Source of the DNA: CAVLCC01 sp963624975
GTDB lineage: Bacteria > Actinomycetota > Coriobacteriia > Coriobacteriales > CADBOM01
DNA length: 10,262 bases
Assembly (NCBI GenBank): GCA_963624975.1
Contig: CAVFRF010000012.1
Coordinates: forward strand, 1-10,262
Direction of reading: 5' to 3'
A program made the translations under genes and the position numbers. Below the pieces are notes generated by a model. The model was given only the letters and a program-made list of their open reading frames with translations, did not search any database and was not told the origin of the DNA. Of the stretch, positions 1-5,506 are shown in pieces; position 1 is the stretch's first letter, and every line of letters begins with the position of its first letter.

Positions 1-119
1 CGCGAGCACGCGCTAGCGTCCTCGAACCTGAAAGCCCGCTCGGCAACTATCGCGGAGGTAAGGAATCGTTAAGGATCTGGTTAGATTTTGGTAAACGCAA
101 AATAGCCACCTCCGCCTAA
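1..119 (+). other. possible C-terminal coding tail, unidentified
   Basis: A frame open from the left edge runs to a TAA at 117-119 and would encode about 38 residues that I do not recognise, including GNYRGGKESLRIWLDFGKRK. It lies mostly inside repeat R1. Compared with R2, the alignable bases 6-116 differ at six places, and five of these are third positions of this frame (the sixth changes Leu to Pro). That pattern hints that the segment is, or descends from, the end of a gene entering from the left. Against this, R2 has no TAA at the same place and its upstream sequence is different. It could simply be noncoding repeat DNA. Confidence 0.25.
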
Positions 120-279
120 GCGGAAGCGGCCACCTCGCACTCTGTCTGAAAAACAGGGGGTGGCCGGCCGCGGCAACGGCTGCCACCTGGCGCTTCAGGC
201 GACTAGACCGCCGCCCTTGCTTCGACCATACCACAAGGGCGGCGGTTCATGTGAGTTTTATTTTCGAGTTTTTTCGCCG
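6..279 (+). repeat. R1, left copy of ~274 bp direct repeat with stem-loops
   Basis: This is nearly identical to 4066-4339 and in the same orientation; 157-268 is a perfect 112 bp match to 4217-4328. The two copies differ mainly in the left 110 bases and in hairpin loops, while stems are kept. Visible stems on the plus strand are 52-59 with 108-115, TCCGC/GCGGA around the loop at 116-119, CGGCCACC 127-134 with 159-166 enclosing 140-145/153-158, CCTG 186-189 with CAGG 196-199, and the strong 13 bp hairpin 207-246. No protein or transposase is encoded. It may be a structured RNA, a mobile-element end or a duplicated intergenic block. The left limit may extend outside the window. Confidence 0.85.
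207..246 (+). terminator. 13 bp perfect GC-rich hairpin in R1
   Basis: ACCGCCGCCCTTG (207-219) pairs perfectly with 234-246 around a 14-base loop. A T-rich stretch follows, but it begins only about 9 bases after the stem (TTTTATTTT, 257-265), so this is not a textbook rho-independent terminator. If functional it would act on plus-strand transcription from a gene to the left, or from R1 itself. The hairpin is certain; its role is not. Confidence 0.4.
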
Positions 280-378
280 CCGCAGCGTGTCTAGGGCTGT
301 CTCCGATGCGCCGCACTCGGAGCAGAGGGTGTCGTGATGCGCGAAGTGAGGTAACCAGTACCCGTGCAAAATCGCAAT

Positions 379-493
379 CAAGGCAGCCCCGTCCGCGTGC
401 ATCCCGCAGCCTCGCGCCCCCAGCAGCTGCAGCACCTCGGCCATGTCGGCATCGATGCAGATTGACTGGCTCTCCAGCTCGCGTGGAGCCGAT
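379..493 (-). pseudogene. relic of a second SirTM gene, 3' end only
   Basis: The minus strand here encodes APRELESQSICIDADMAEVL followed by QLLGA, matching the last ~25 residues of the complete sirtuin at 2157-3029 (Ile replaced by Met). The nucleotide match covers 379-493 against 2122-2238, with about 12 substitutions and one 2-base gap, and continues past the intact gene's stop. At the stop position this copy reads CGA instead of TAG, so the frame runs on into R1. Within the shared coding part the five differences before the stop are all third positions and only one changes a residue, so both copies evolved as genes before this one was broken. No 5' part remains: homology stops at 493, about 150 bp before the ATPase gene. 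Confidence 0.75.
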
Positions 494-639
494 TCTACCG
501 TTGCGGTGGCAGAGGTAAAACTTACCAAAATGTGGATTCAATCACATAATTCCTAGGGTAAAATGTGATGGTCAACACATAAACGGAAGTTTTCGACATT
601 TAGCCACTTGACTCCTGGCGGCAGAGGGGAGCGCAGCAT
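494..639. other. intergenic region before the ATPase gene
   Basis: This short AT-richer spacer joins the sirtuin relic to the ATPase gene and should hold its promoter. A TAAAAT at 559-564 could be a -10 box but has no convincing -35 partner, so I make no promoter call. A purine-rich AGAGGGGAG (about 622-631) lies about 9 bases before the ATG at 640 and is a plausible ribosome binding site. Confidence 0.35.
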
Positions 640-2061
640 ATGCAGAGGGATATCATGCGAAGTCTCGTGGAGTGGAAGAACTCCGCGTATCGCAAGCCGC
701 TCATTCTCAAGGGTGCTCGCCAGGTTGGAAAAACATGGGTGCTCAAGGAGCTTGGGCGGACCGAGTACCGCAACTGCGTTTATGTGACATTGGAAGAGAT
801 AGCCCCCGGGGTGCCCAGCGAATATGCGCAGCTGTTCGAGACCACGCGCGACCCGAAGAGGATAGTTGCCAACCTCTCGCTGGCGTTCGGACAGCCCATC
901 GATCCAGGCGATACGCTCCTGATTCTCGACGAAATCCAGGATTGCCCAGCGGCAATAGGGGCACTCAAGTATTTCTGCGACGAAGCTCCCGAGTATCATG
1001 TGGCATGCGCGGGTTCGCTGCTGGAGGTGAGGCTATCGCGCGACAGCGCTGCGTTTCCGGTCGGCAAAGTCGAGTTTCTAGAAATGCATCCCATGACGTT
1101 TTCGGAGTATCTTCGGGCTAGCGGCGAGCAGGGCCTGTGCGAGTTCGTCTCTCAGCATGCCGCAAGAGCTGCAGAGTCTCTGGCCTCTGTCTCTTCGACC
1201 GTCGCCGATGCAGAAGCAACGCGTATCGCCGTCGAGCCCGTGCCGGATCTGTTTGCCAATCAGCTCAAGGACCATCTCAAACGATACTTCTCAATCGGGG
1301 GAATGCCCGAGGCGGTTCTGCGTTGGACTCAGACCTCCGACATCTCCGAAGTCGACAAGGTGCTCTCCGGCTTGCTGGATTCCTATGAGCGCGACTTTGC
1401 CAAACATGGCGGCAACGGCCAGTTCGCAAAGATCTCGATGGTGTGGAACTCCATTCCCACGCAGGTGGCGCGCGAGAACAAGAAGTTCGTCTGGGGTCTG
1501 GTGAGGCAGGGCGCACGCGCCAGAGAATACGAGGACGCGGTAGAGTGGCTCGTGAGCGCCGGCCTCTTGCATAGAGTTCGGCAGAACAGCGCGAAGGGGA
1601 TTCCCATGTCGGCATACGATTCGGCTTCGGCGTTCAAGGTCTACAGCCTGGACGTTGGCCTGCTGCGTCGGCAATCACGCTTGGACGCGTCGACGTTCTT
1701 CGACGAGAGCAGGCTGTTCTCGGAGTTCAAGGGAGCCTTTGCAGAGAATTTCGTGCTGCAGTCCGTGTTGCCGCAAGCAGACGTGTCTCCGCGCTATTGG
1801 TCGTGGGACAAGCCTCCCCACGAGGTGGACTTCCTCATCCAGGTTTCCAACACCGTGGTGCCGGTGGAGGTCAAGTCGGGTGAAGCTGTAAAGTCGGCGA
1901 GCTTGCGCTATTTTGCCAGGAAGTTCGAGGAGAGCACTCCGCTCAAGGTGAGAATGTCGCTCAGAAATCTGTCGTTCGACGGGGACACCCTCAACATCCC
2001 GCTATATATGGCAGACCATGCGCTATCAATCATCGCAAGCGCGATTTCGCGCCAGCGATAG
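640..2061 (+). CDS. AAA-family ATPase with C-terminal DUF4143 region
   Basis: This 473-residue soluble protein belongs to the ATP-binding AAA_14/DUF4143 family, which is widespread in anaerobe accessory DNA and has no firmly known cellular role. Walker A is GARQVGKT (25-32) and Walker B is LLILDEIQD (93-101). A sensor-like AGSLL lies at 124-128, followed by the family signature FPVGKVEFLEMHPMTFSEYL (139-158). The C-terminal half carries EVDF (395-398) and VEVKSG (409-414), an Asp...Glu-x-Lys arrangement like PD-(D/E)XK nucleases. An Ala/Ser-rich stretch at about 172-200 looks like an insertion. The start fits the family opening (MQRDIMRSLVEWK) and has an AGGGGAG site upstream. It converges on the sirtuin operon and is flanked on both sides by sirtuin 3'-end sequence, which suggests insertion or rearrangement. 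A link to ADP-ribosylation is only positional. Confidence 0.9.
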   Translation: MQRDIMRSLVEWKNSAYRKPLILKGARQVGKTWVLKELGRTEYRNCVYVTLEEIAPGVPSEYAQLFETTRDPKRIVANLSLAFGQPIDPGDTLLILDEIQDCPAAIGALKYFCDEAPEYHVACAGSLLEVRLSRDSAAFPVGKVEFLEMHPMTFSEYLRASGEQGLCEFVSQHAARAAESLASVSSTVADAEATRIAVEPVPDLFANQLKDHLKRYFSIGGMPEAVLRWTQTSDISEVDKVLSGLLDSYERDFAKHGGNGQFAKISMVWNSIPTQVARENKKFVWGLVRQGARAREYEDAVEWLVSAGLLHRVRQNSAKGIPMSAYDSASAFKVYSLDVGLLRRQSRLDASTFFDESRLFSEFKGAFAENFVLQSVLPQADVSPRYWSWDKPPHEVDFLIQVSNTVVPVEVKSGEAVKSASLRYFARKFEESTPLKVRMSLRNLSFDGDTLNIPLYMADHALSIIASAISRQR

Positions 2062-2077
2062 CCGGCAGAGTGTCTTC

Positions 2078-2108
2078 CGCTTCCGTTATCGTCATGATTG
2101 CGGAAGCG
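2078..2108. terminator. hairpin between convergent genes
   Basis: CGCTTCCG (2078-2085) pairs with CGGAAGCG (2101-2108) around a 15-base loop. It sits in the 95-base gap between the ATPase stop (2061) and the sirtuin stop (2157), where a bidirectional terminator is expected. Neither side has a clear T run, so the assignment is tentative. Confidence 0.35.
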
Positions 2109-2114
2109 AAACGC
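2100..2114 (+). repeat. left arm of 15 bp inverted repeat around the macrodomain-SirTM pair
   Basis: GCGGAAGCGAAACGC here is the exact reverse complement of 4048-4062. The two arms lie just outside the 3' end of the sirtuin gene and just upstream of the macrodomain gene, beside R2. The left arm overlaps the hairpin at 2078-2108. They could mark ends of a mobilised segment or be a coincidence of short GC-rich motifs; GCGGAAGCG also occurs inside R1 (120-128) and R2 (4181-4189). Confidence 0.5.
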
Positions 2115-2156
2115 CTGCATGCAAGGCAGCCTCGCCCGTGTGCAAACCCCGCAGCC

Positions 2157-3029
2157 CTACGCTCCCAGCAGCTGCAGCACCTCGGCTATGTCGGCATCGA
2201 TGCAGATCGACTGGCTCTCCAACTCGCGCGGAGCCGATGCTTCTCCAAAATTCACGCAGGCATAGATGGCGTTGGGATTGCTCTGCGTCATGCGCCAGAA
2301 GGGGTACTTTACGATCACCGGCGTGTTGTAGCCCACGCCCAGCTCCAGGAACACGATGCGCTGCCCCTCGCGAGCGTTCAGGAAGCTGCGGTACCGCCTA
2401 GCGGCCTGATGCCAGCCTTCGTCTTCCACGAAAGTGTCGTCGGCTCGCAGATTCATCGCCATCGGGGCGCCGCAATGCGGGCATGTGGGCACCAGCTCGC
2501 TCGGGATTCGCATGTCTACCTGCTGCTCGAGCATCTGACGCACGACCTGCTCGTTGTCGAAGGTCTCTTGCCTGCATGGCTTGCTGCACTGAAACAGCCC
2601 GTAGTCGCCCTGCGTGTAGAACAGCCGCAGTTTGTCGAACCCCGACTTTTGGAAGCAATGGTCTACGTTGGTGGTGATCACGAAGTAGTCTTTGTCGTCG
2701 AGCAGCCTCAGCAGATGCTCGTACACGGGCTTCGGCGCATCCATGTAGCGGTTGATGAAGATGTAGCGCGACCAGTAGGCCCAGGTTTCTTCCGGCGAAT
2801 CGAAGGGGTAGAAGCCGCCGGAGTACATGTCGCGAAATCCGTATTTGGCTGCAAAGTCGGAAAAGTAGTGCTTGAAGCGCTCTCCGGTGTAGGAGAACCC
2901 CGCAGCTGCGGAAAGCCCTGCTCCGGCTCCCACCACCACGACGTCGGCCTCGTCGATCGCGCTTGCGAGAGCTGCGACCTTATCCGAGAAGCTGCTGGTA
3001 GATGTGCAGGTCGACATCTTTGAAAACAT
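2157..3029 (-). CDS. SirTM-class (macrodomain-linked) sirtuin, protein ADP-ribosyltransferase
   Basis: A 290-residue Sir2-fold protein of the class found beside macrodomains. In characterised streptococcal and staphylococcal relatives it transfers ADP-ribose from NAD to a lipoyl carrier protein rather than deacetylating. NAD-binding GAGAGLS is at 34-40 and TTNVD at 119-123. The position of the usual catalytic His-Gly is Gln140-Gly141 (FYTQGDYG), as known for this class. A zinc site is formed by Cys148, Cys152, Cys183 and Cys186 (CPHC). ELGVGYNTP (229-237) and VNFGE (259-263) fill the C-terminal NAD region. The ATG at 3029 has AAGGTGG 6 bases upstream; a second ATG at 3017 is possible. Either start lies inside the end of the macrodomain gene, so translation is probably coupled. 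No lipoate ligase or GcvH-like gene is in view, so the substrate is unknown. Confidence 0.9.
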   Translation of the reverse strand: MFSKMSTCTSTSSFSDKVAALASAIDEADVVVVGAGAGLSAAAGFSYTGERFKHYFSDFAAKYGFRDMYSGGFYPFDSPEETWAYWSRYIFINRYMDAPKPVYEHLLRLLDDKDYFVITTNVDHCFQKSGFDKLRLFYTQGDYGLFQCSKPCRQETFDNEQVVRQMLEQQVDMRIPSELVPTCPHCGAPMAMNLRADDTFVEDEGWHQAARRYRSFLNAREGQRIVFLELGVGYNTPVIVKYPFWRMTQSNPNAIYACVNFGEASAPRELESQSICIDADIAEVLQLLGA

Positions 3030-3852
3030 TGAACACCACCTTCATGCCGTTGCGGTCGCCGCCGCTGCCGTTGCCGGCGTCGCTGTCGTCGTCGCCCGCT
3101 GCCTCGCGCAGGAAGTTGCGCACCGTGCTCACGGCAACTTGAGCCGCCGCGTCGTTGGGGTAGCCGAACACGCCCGTCGAGATGCAGCAGAACGCCACCG
3201 ACTCCACATCGTTTGCCCGCGCAAGCTCGAGGCAGCTGCGATAGCACGATGCCAGAAGCCGCTCGTCGTCGGGGGAGGGGCGGCCGTCCACGATGGGCCC
3301 CACTGTGTGCAGCACGTAGTGGCACGGCAGGTTGTAGGCGGGTGTGATCTTGGCTCGCCCCGTAGGCTCGGGGTGGCCCTGGTCACGTATGATGCGGTCG
3401 CATTCTAGCCTCAGCTGGATGCCCGCATACGTGTGGATGCAGTTGTCGATGCACGTGTGATTGGGATGCCAGCAGCCCGTCATCGCGCTGTTGGCCGCGT
3501 TGACGATGGCACCGCACCGCAGCGTGCAGATGTCGCCCTGCCACAGATAGATGCCGCCTTCGCTGGCGCAATCGCCGCCGCTGGGATTGCCGACTTGCTC
3601 CACCGGTTGAAGGTCCGCGATGTCTACGAGGCCCCTTGCGGTGGTCTCGGCTTGCAAGTATGCATCTTGCACCTGCAGGAACTCCGTGCTAGCCGGCATC
3701 GCGGGACGCACGTTCATCAAAGCGCGCAGCAGACTGCGTTGCTGCGCTTCGCTGGCGGGTACTTCCACGCCGGCGCAATCTCCGTGCTCGCTCAGCAGCG
3801 CGCGGATGAGGTATGCCCGCCGCTGCGCCTGTTGATTTTCCGGCTCCGTCAC
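2980..3852 (-). CDS. zinc-type macrodomain protein-ADP-ribose hydrolase
   Basis: This is the first gene of the pair. It is expected to remove mono-ADP-ribose from proteins and so reverse the sirtuin encoded downstream. Numbered from the ATG at 3876, a helical N-terminal part (about 15-90) precedes the macro core. The core has WQGDICTL (112-119), NAANS (126-130), the zinc and catalytic loop GCWHPNHTCIDN (134-145, with Cys135, His140 and Cys142), HTVGPIVDGR (190-199) and the phosphate loop STGVFGYP (233-240). A hydrophilic Asp/Gly-rich insertion (about 261-277) sits before the last strand. I prefer the GTG at 3852 because it has GGAGG 8 bases upstream; the ATG at 3876 would add eight residues with only a distant AGGA. 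Its last 50 bases overlap the sirtuin start. The zinc loop identifies the SirTM-associated class rather than a generic macrodomain. Confidence 0.9.
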   Translation of the reverse strand: MTEPENQQAQRRAYLIRALLSEHGDCAGVEVPASEAQQRSLLRALMNVRPAMPASTEFLQVQDAYLQAETTARGLVDIADLQPVEQVGNPSGGDCASEGGIYLWQGDICTLRCGAIVNAANSAMTGCWHPNHTCIDNCIHTYAGIQLRLECDRIIRDQGHPEPTGRAKITPAYNLPCHYVLHTVGPIVDGRPSPDDERLLASCYRSCLELARANDVESVAFCCISTGVFGYPNDAAAQVAVSTVRNFLREAAGDDDSDAGNGSGGDRNGMKVVFNVFKDVDLHIYQQLLG

Positions 3853-3876
3853 GTTGCCAACCTCCGGTCTTTCCAT

Positions 3877-4065
3877 GCACGTGCGATTTGTCCTGCAAGT
3901 ACATTAATATACTCAAAGTCCGTATCGAGAATCGTGCACGCTTATTTAAACTGACCGTATGCGCAAGATTTCGCTTGAAACGAGTGGCGCGGAGGTGGGG
4001 TTTCTTGGTCGACCAATCGTAATTTCGTGCCAGAAGCACGTCCGGCAAAGCGTTTCGCTTCCGCT
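3877..4065 (-). promoter_or_regulatory. upstream region of the macrodomain-SirTM operon
   Basis: This 190-base spacer is AT-rich next to the gene (3890-3960) and should contain the operon promoter on the minus strand, although I find no convincing -35/-10 pair. It holds short perfect palindromes: GCACGTGC (3877-3884), CGTGCACG (3933-3940) and TTGGTCGACCAA (4005-4016). The last is the best operator candidate. Arm 4048-4062 of the 15 bp inverted repeat lies at its outer edge. Confidence 0.35.
4048..4062 (+). repeat. right arm of 15 bp inverted repeat around the macrodomain-SirTM pair
   Basis: GCGTTTCGCTTCCGC is the exact reverse complement of 2100-2114. It ends three bases before the point where similarity to R1 begins (4066), so the repeat junction and this arm nearly abut. 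AAGCG-TTT-CGCTT (4047-4059) also makes a small local hairpin. Confidence 0.5.
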
Positions 4066-4339
4066 GCACGCGCTAGCGTCCTCGAACCTGAAAGCCCGCC
4101 CGGCAACTATCGCGGGGGTAAGGACTCGTTAAGGATCTGTTTAGATTTTGGCAAACGCAAGATAGCCACCTCCGCATGTAGCGGAAGCGGCCACCTCACA
4201 CTCTGTAAAAGAAACAGGGGTGGCCGGCCGCGGCAACGGCTGCCACCTGGCGCTTCAGGCGACTAGACCGCCGCCCTTGCTTCGACCATACCACAAGGGC
4301 GGCGGTTCATGTGAGTTTTATTTTCGAGCTTTTTCGCCG
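4066..4339 (+). repeat. R2, right copy of ~274 bp direct repeat
   Basis: This is the second copy of R1, in the same orientation, lying between the macrodomain operon and the 3' end of the methyltransferase gene. Loop changes relative to R1 (CTAA to ATGTA between TCCGC and GCGGA; CTGAAAA to AAAAGAA inside the CTGT/ACAG stem) leave the stems intact. The change GCGGAGGT to GCGGGGGT keeps a G-U pair with ACCTCCGC if transcribed on the plus strand. A plus-strand frame runs through this copy to a TAG at 4264-4266, but I see no evidence that it is a gene. Confidence 0.85.
4267..4306 (+). terminator. 13 bp perfect GC-rich hairpin in R2
   Basis: The same hairpin as in R1: 4267-4279 pairs with 4294-4306. 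It lies 41-80 bases past the stop of the minus-strand methyltransferase gene, where a terminator for that operon would be expected, but the T-rich side (TTTTATTTT, 4317-4325) is in the plus-strand sense. It could stop transcription in either direction with reduced efficiency, or serve an R-encoded RNA. Confidence 0.4.
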
Positions 4340-4346
4340 ATGCCCG

Positions 4347-5504
4347 CTAATCCTCCACGTCCTGGTACGCTATGCGGCTGAACTCGTACACCGCATCCTC
4401 GAACACCGGGTACATCGAGGGGTCGTGGTCGGGGTTGTTGAGCAGCGAGTTGTTGCGGCAGAACGACACCCGCTTGTCCTTGTACTTCTCCACGAACTGG
4501 CGAGCCTGCTCGCGCACCTGCTCCTCGGTCGAGCCCTTGGGGATCACCGGGATGGTCACCGCGAAGGTGATGTGCTCGTCCCAATAGGTCTCGATCATCC
4601 TGTCGAGGTCGTTGATCGCGGGCTGCGGGTACCAGAAGTCGGTGCCGCACTCGATCATCGCGGGGATGAGCGGCTCGGCGTTGCCGCAGCAGTGATGCTC
4701 GAACACGATGCCGCGCTCGTGGCAGCAGGTCACGATCTTCTTCATGGGCGGCACGAAGAACTGCTTGCACACGTCGAGCGAGAAGAACGGGTTGTTCTGC
4801 GTGCCCCAGTCGTCGTGGAAGAACACCGCGTCTATGCGGCCGATCTTCGAAATCCTGTCGATGTATTCCACGTAGATGTCGGACAGCACATCCAAAAACT
4901 CGTGGATCGCGTCCTCCTGGTCTTCGTCGAGCAGCGCCACCGCGGCGTTCTCGACTCCCATGAGGTTCATCATGCGCTCCCACAGCCCGAACTGGATGCC
5001 CAGCTGGTTGGCCTTGTCGGTGGCCAGGTACTCCTTGTTCATCTCGGCCATCTCGCCGAAGTCGATGTCGTCGAGGTTGGGCATCTTGAGGTCGTGCCAG
5101 TCGTTCATGTCCTCGATCGTGGGCGAACCCGGACGCACCGTCGCGCCCATCGAATCGGGTTCCCACTCGAGCGGCAGGTCGAACCATCCCCTGTACACCT
5201 TGCCCTGCGCTTCGTAGTCCACGAAGTCGCCGCCGTCGATGCACTGATGGTTGGCCCTGTTGTCGGGGTGCTGGCGCGGGCGGAAGTTGTTCATATCGCA
5301 GAACAGCCAGCCCGTGTTAACCATCCAGTAGGGCGTCTTGCCCTCGTAGAGCATGTGGAAGTTCTCGTACCTGGGGATCGGCCTGTACACCTTGGGGGTC
5401 TCGGGCATTCCGCCGCCTTTGGCGAACTTGATCTCGAGGCCGCGGATCGGCGGATAGGTGCCGATAACCTCGTGTTCCTTCTCGCGGTTGTACTGCTCTC
5501 GCAT
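4347..5504 (-). CDS. UroD-family cobalamin-type methyltransferase (MtaA/CmuA-like)
   Basis: A 385-residue cytoplasmic TIM-barrel protein of the uroporphyrinogen decarboxylase superfamily, on the branch used for methyl transfer between a methylated substrate, a corrinoid and a thiol or folate. The zinc-type motif HHCCG lies at 270-274, with a later Cys349 (VSFCRNN) in the place of the third ligand of MtaA-type enzymes. FFHDDWGTQNNPF (228-240) is a family signature. True UroD in haem synthesis lacks this His/Cys set, so haem synthesis is unlikely. The start ATG lies 2 bases after the transporter stop, with AGGAG overlapping that gene's last codons, so the two are translationally coupled. No corrinoid protein or reactivase gene is nearby; the partner must be encoded elsewhere. 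The methylated substrate cannot be read from the sequence. Confidence 0.85.
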   Translation of the reverse strand: MREQYNREKEHEVIGTYPPIRGLEIKFAKGGGMPETPKVYRPIPRYENFHMLYEGKTPYWMVNTGWLFCDMNNFRPRQHPDNRANHQCIDGGDFVDYEAQGKVYRGWFDLPLEWEPDSMGATVRPGSPTIEDMNDWHDLKMPNLDDIDFGEMAEMNKEYLATDKANQLGIQFGLWERMMNLMGVENAAVALLDEDQEDAIHEFLDVLSDIYVEYIDRISKIGRIDAVFFHDDWGTQNNPFFSLDVCKQFFVPPMKKIVTCCHERGIVFEHHCCGNAEPLIPAMIECGTDFWYPQPAINDLDRMIETYWDEHITFAVTIPVIPKGSTEEQVREQARQFVEKYKDKRVSFCRNNSLLNNPDHDPSMYPVFEDAVYEFSRIAYQDVED

Positions 5505-5506
5505 TG

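Noticed and set aside
301..322. Small inverted repeat CTCCGA...TCGGAG
   Set aside because: A 6 bp stem with a 10-base loop in decayed GC-rich sequence is expected by chance, and nothing around it suggests a function.
247..528. A 93-codon minus-strand open frame containing the sirtuin tail and a CSECG motif
   Set aside because: Only the first third is real sirtuin sequence. The rest is read-through of a lost stop into intergenic DNA and R1, so it is recorded as a pseudogene fragment and not a new zinc protein.
2070..3023. Long plus-strand open frame (317 codons) antisense to the sirtuin gene
   Set aside because: The opposite strand carries clear Sir2 and macrodomain motifs. Long antisense frames are expected in high-GC genes, and this one has no recognisable domain.
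4027..4266. Plus-strand open frame of 79 codons starting at a GTG and running through R2
   Set aside because: There is no ribosome binding site and no known domain. The equivalent frame in R1 is interrupted by TAA, and upstream sequences differ between the copies.
6..4339. Reading R1/R2 as insertion-sequence ends or a CRISPR-like array
   Set aside because: There is no transposase, no terminal inverted repeats at the ends of R and no visible target duplication. Two copies 4 kb apart with genes between do not form an array.
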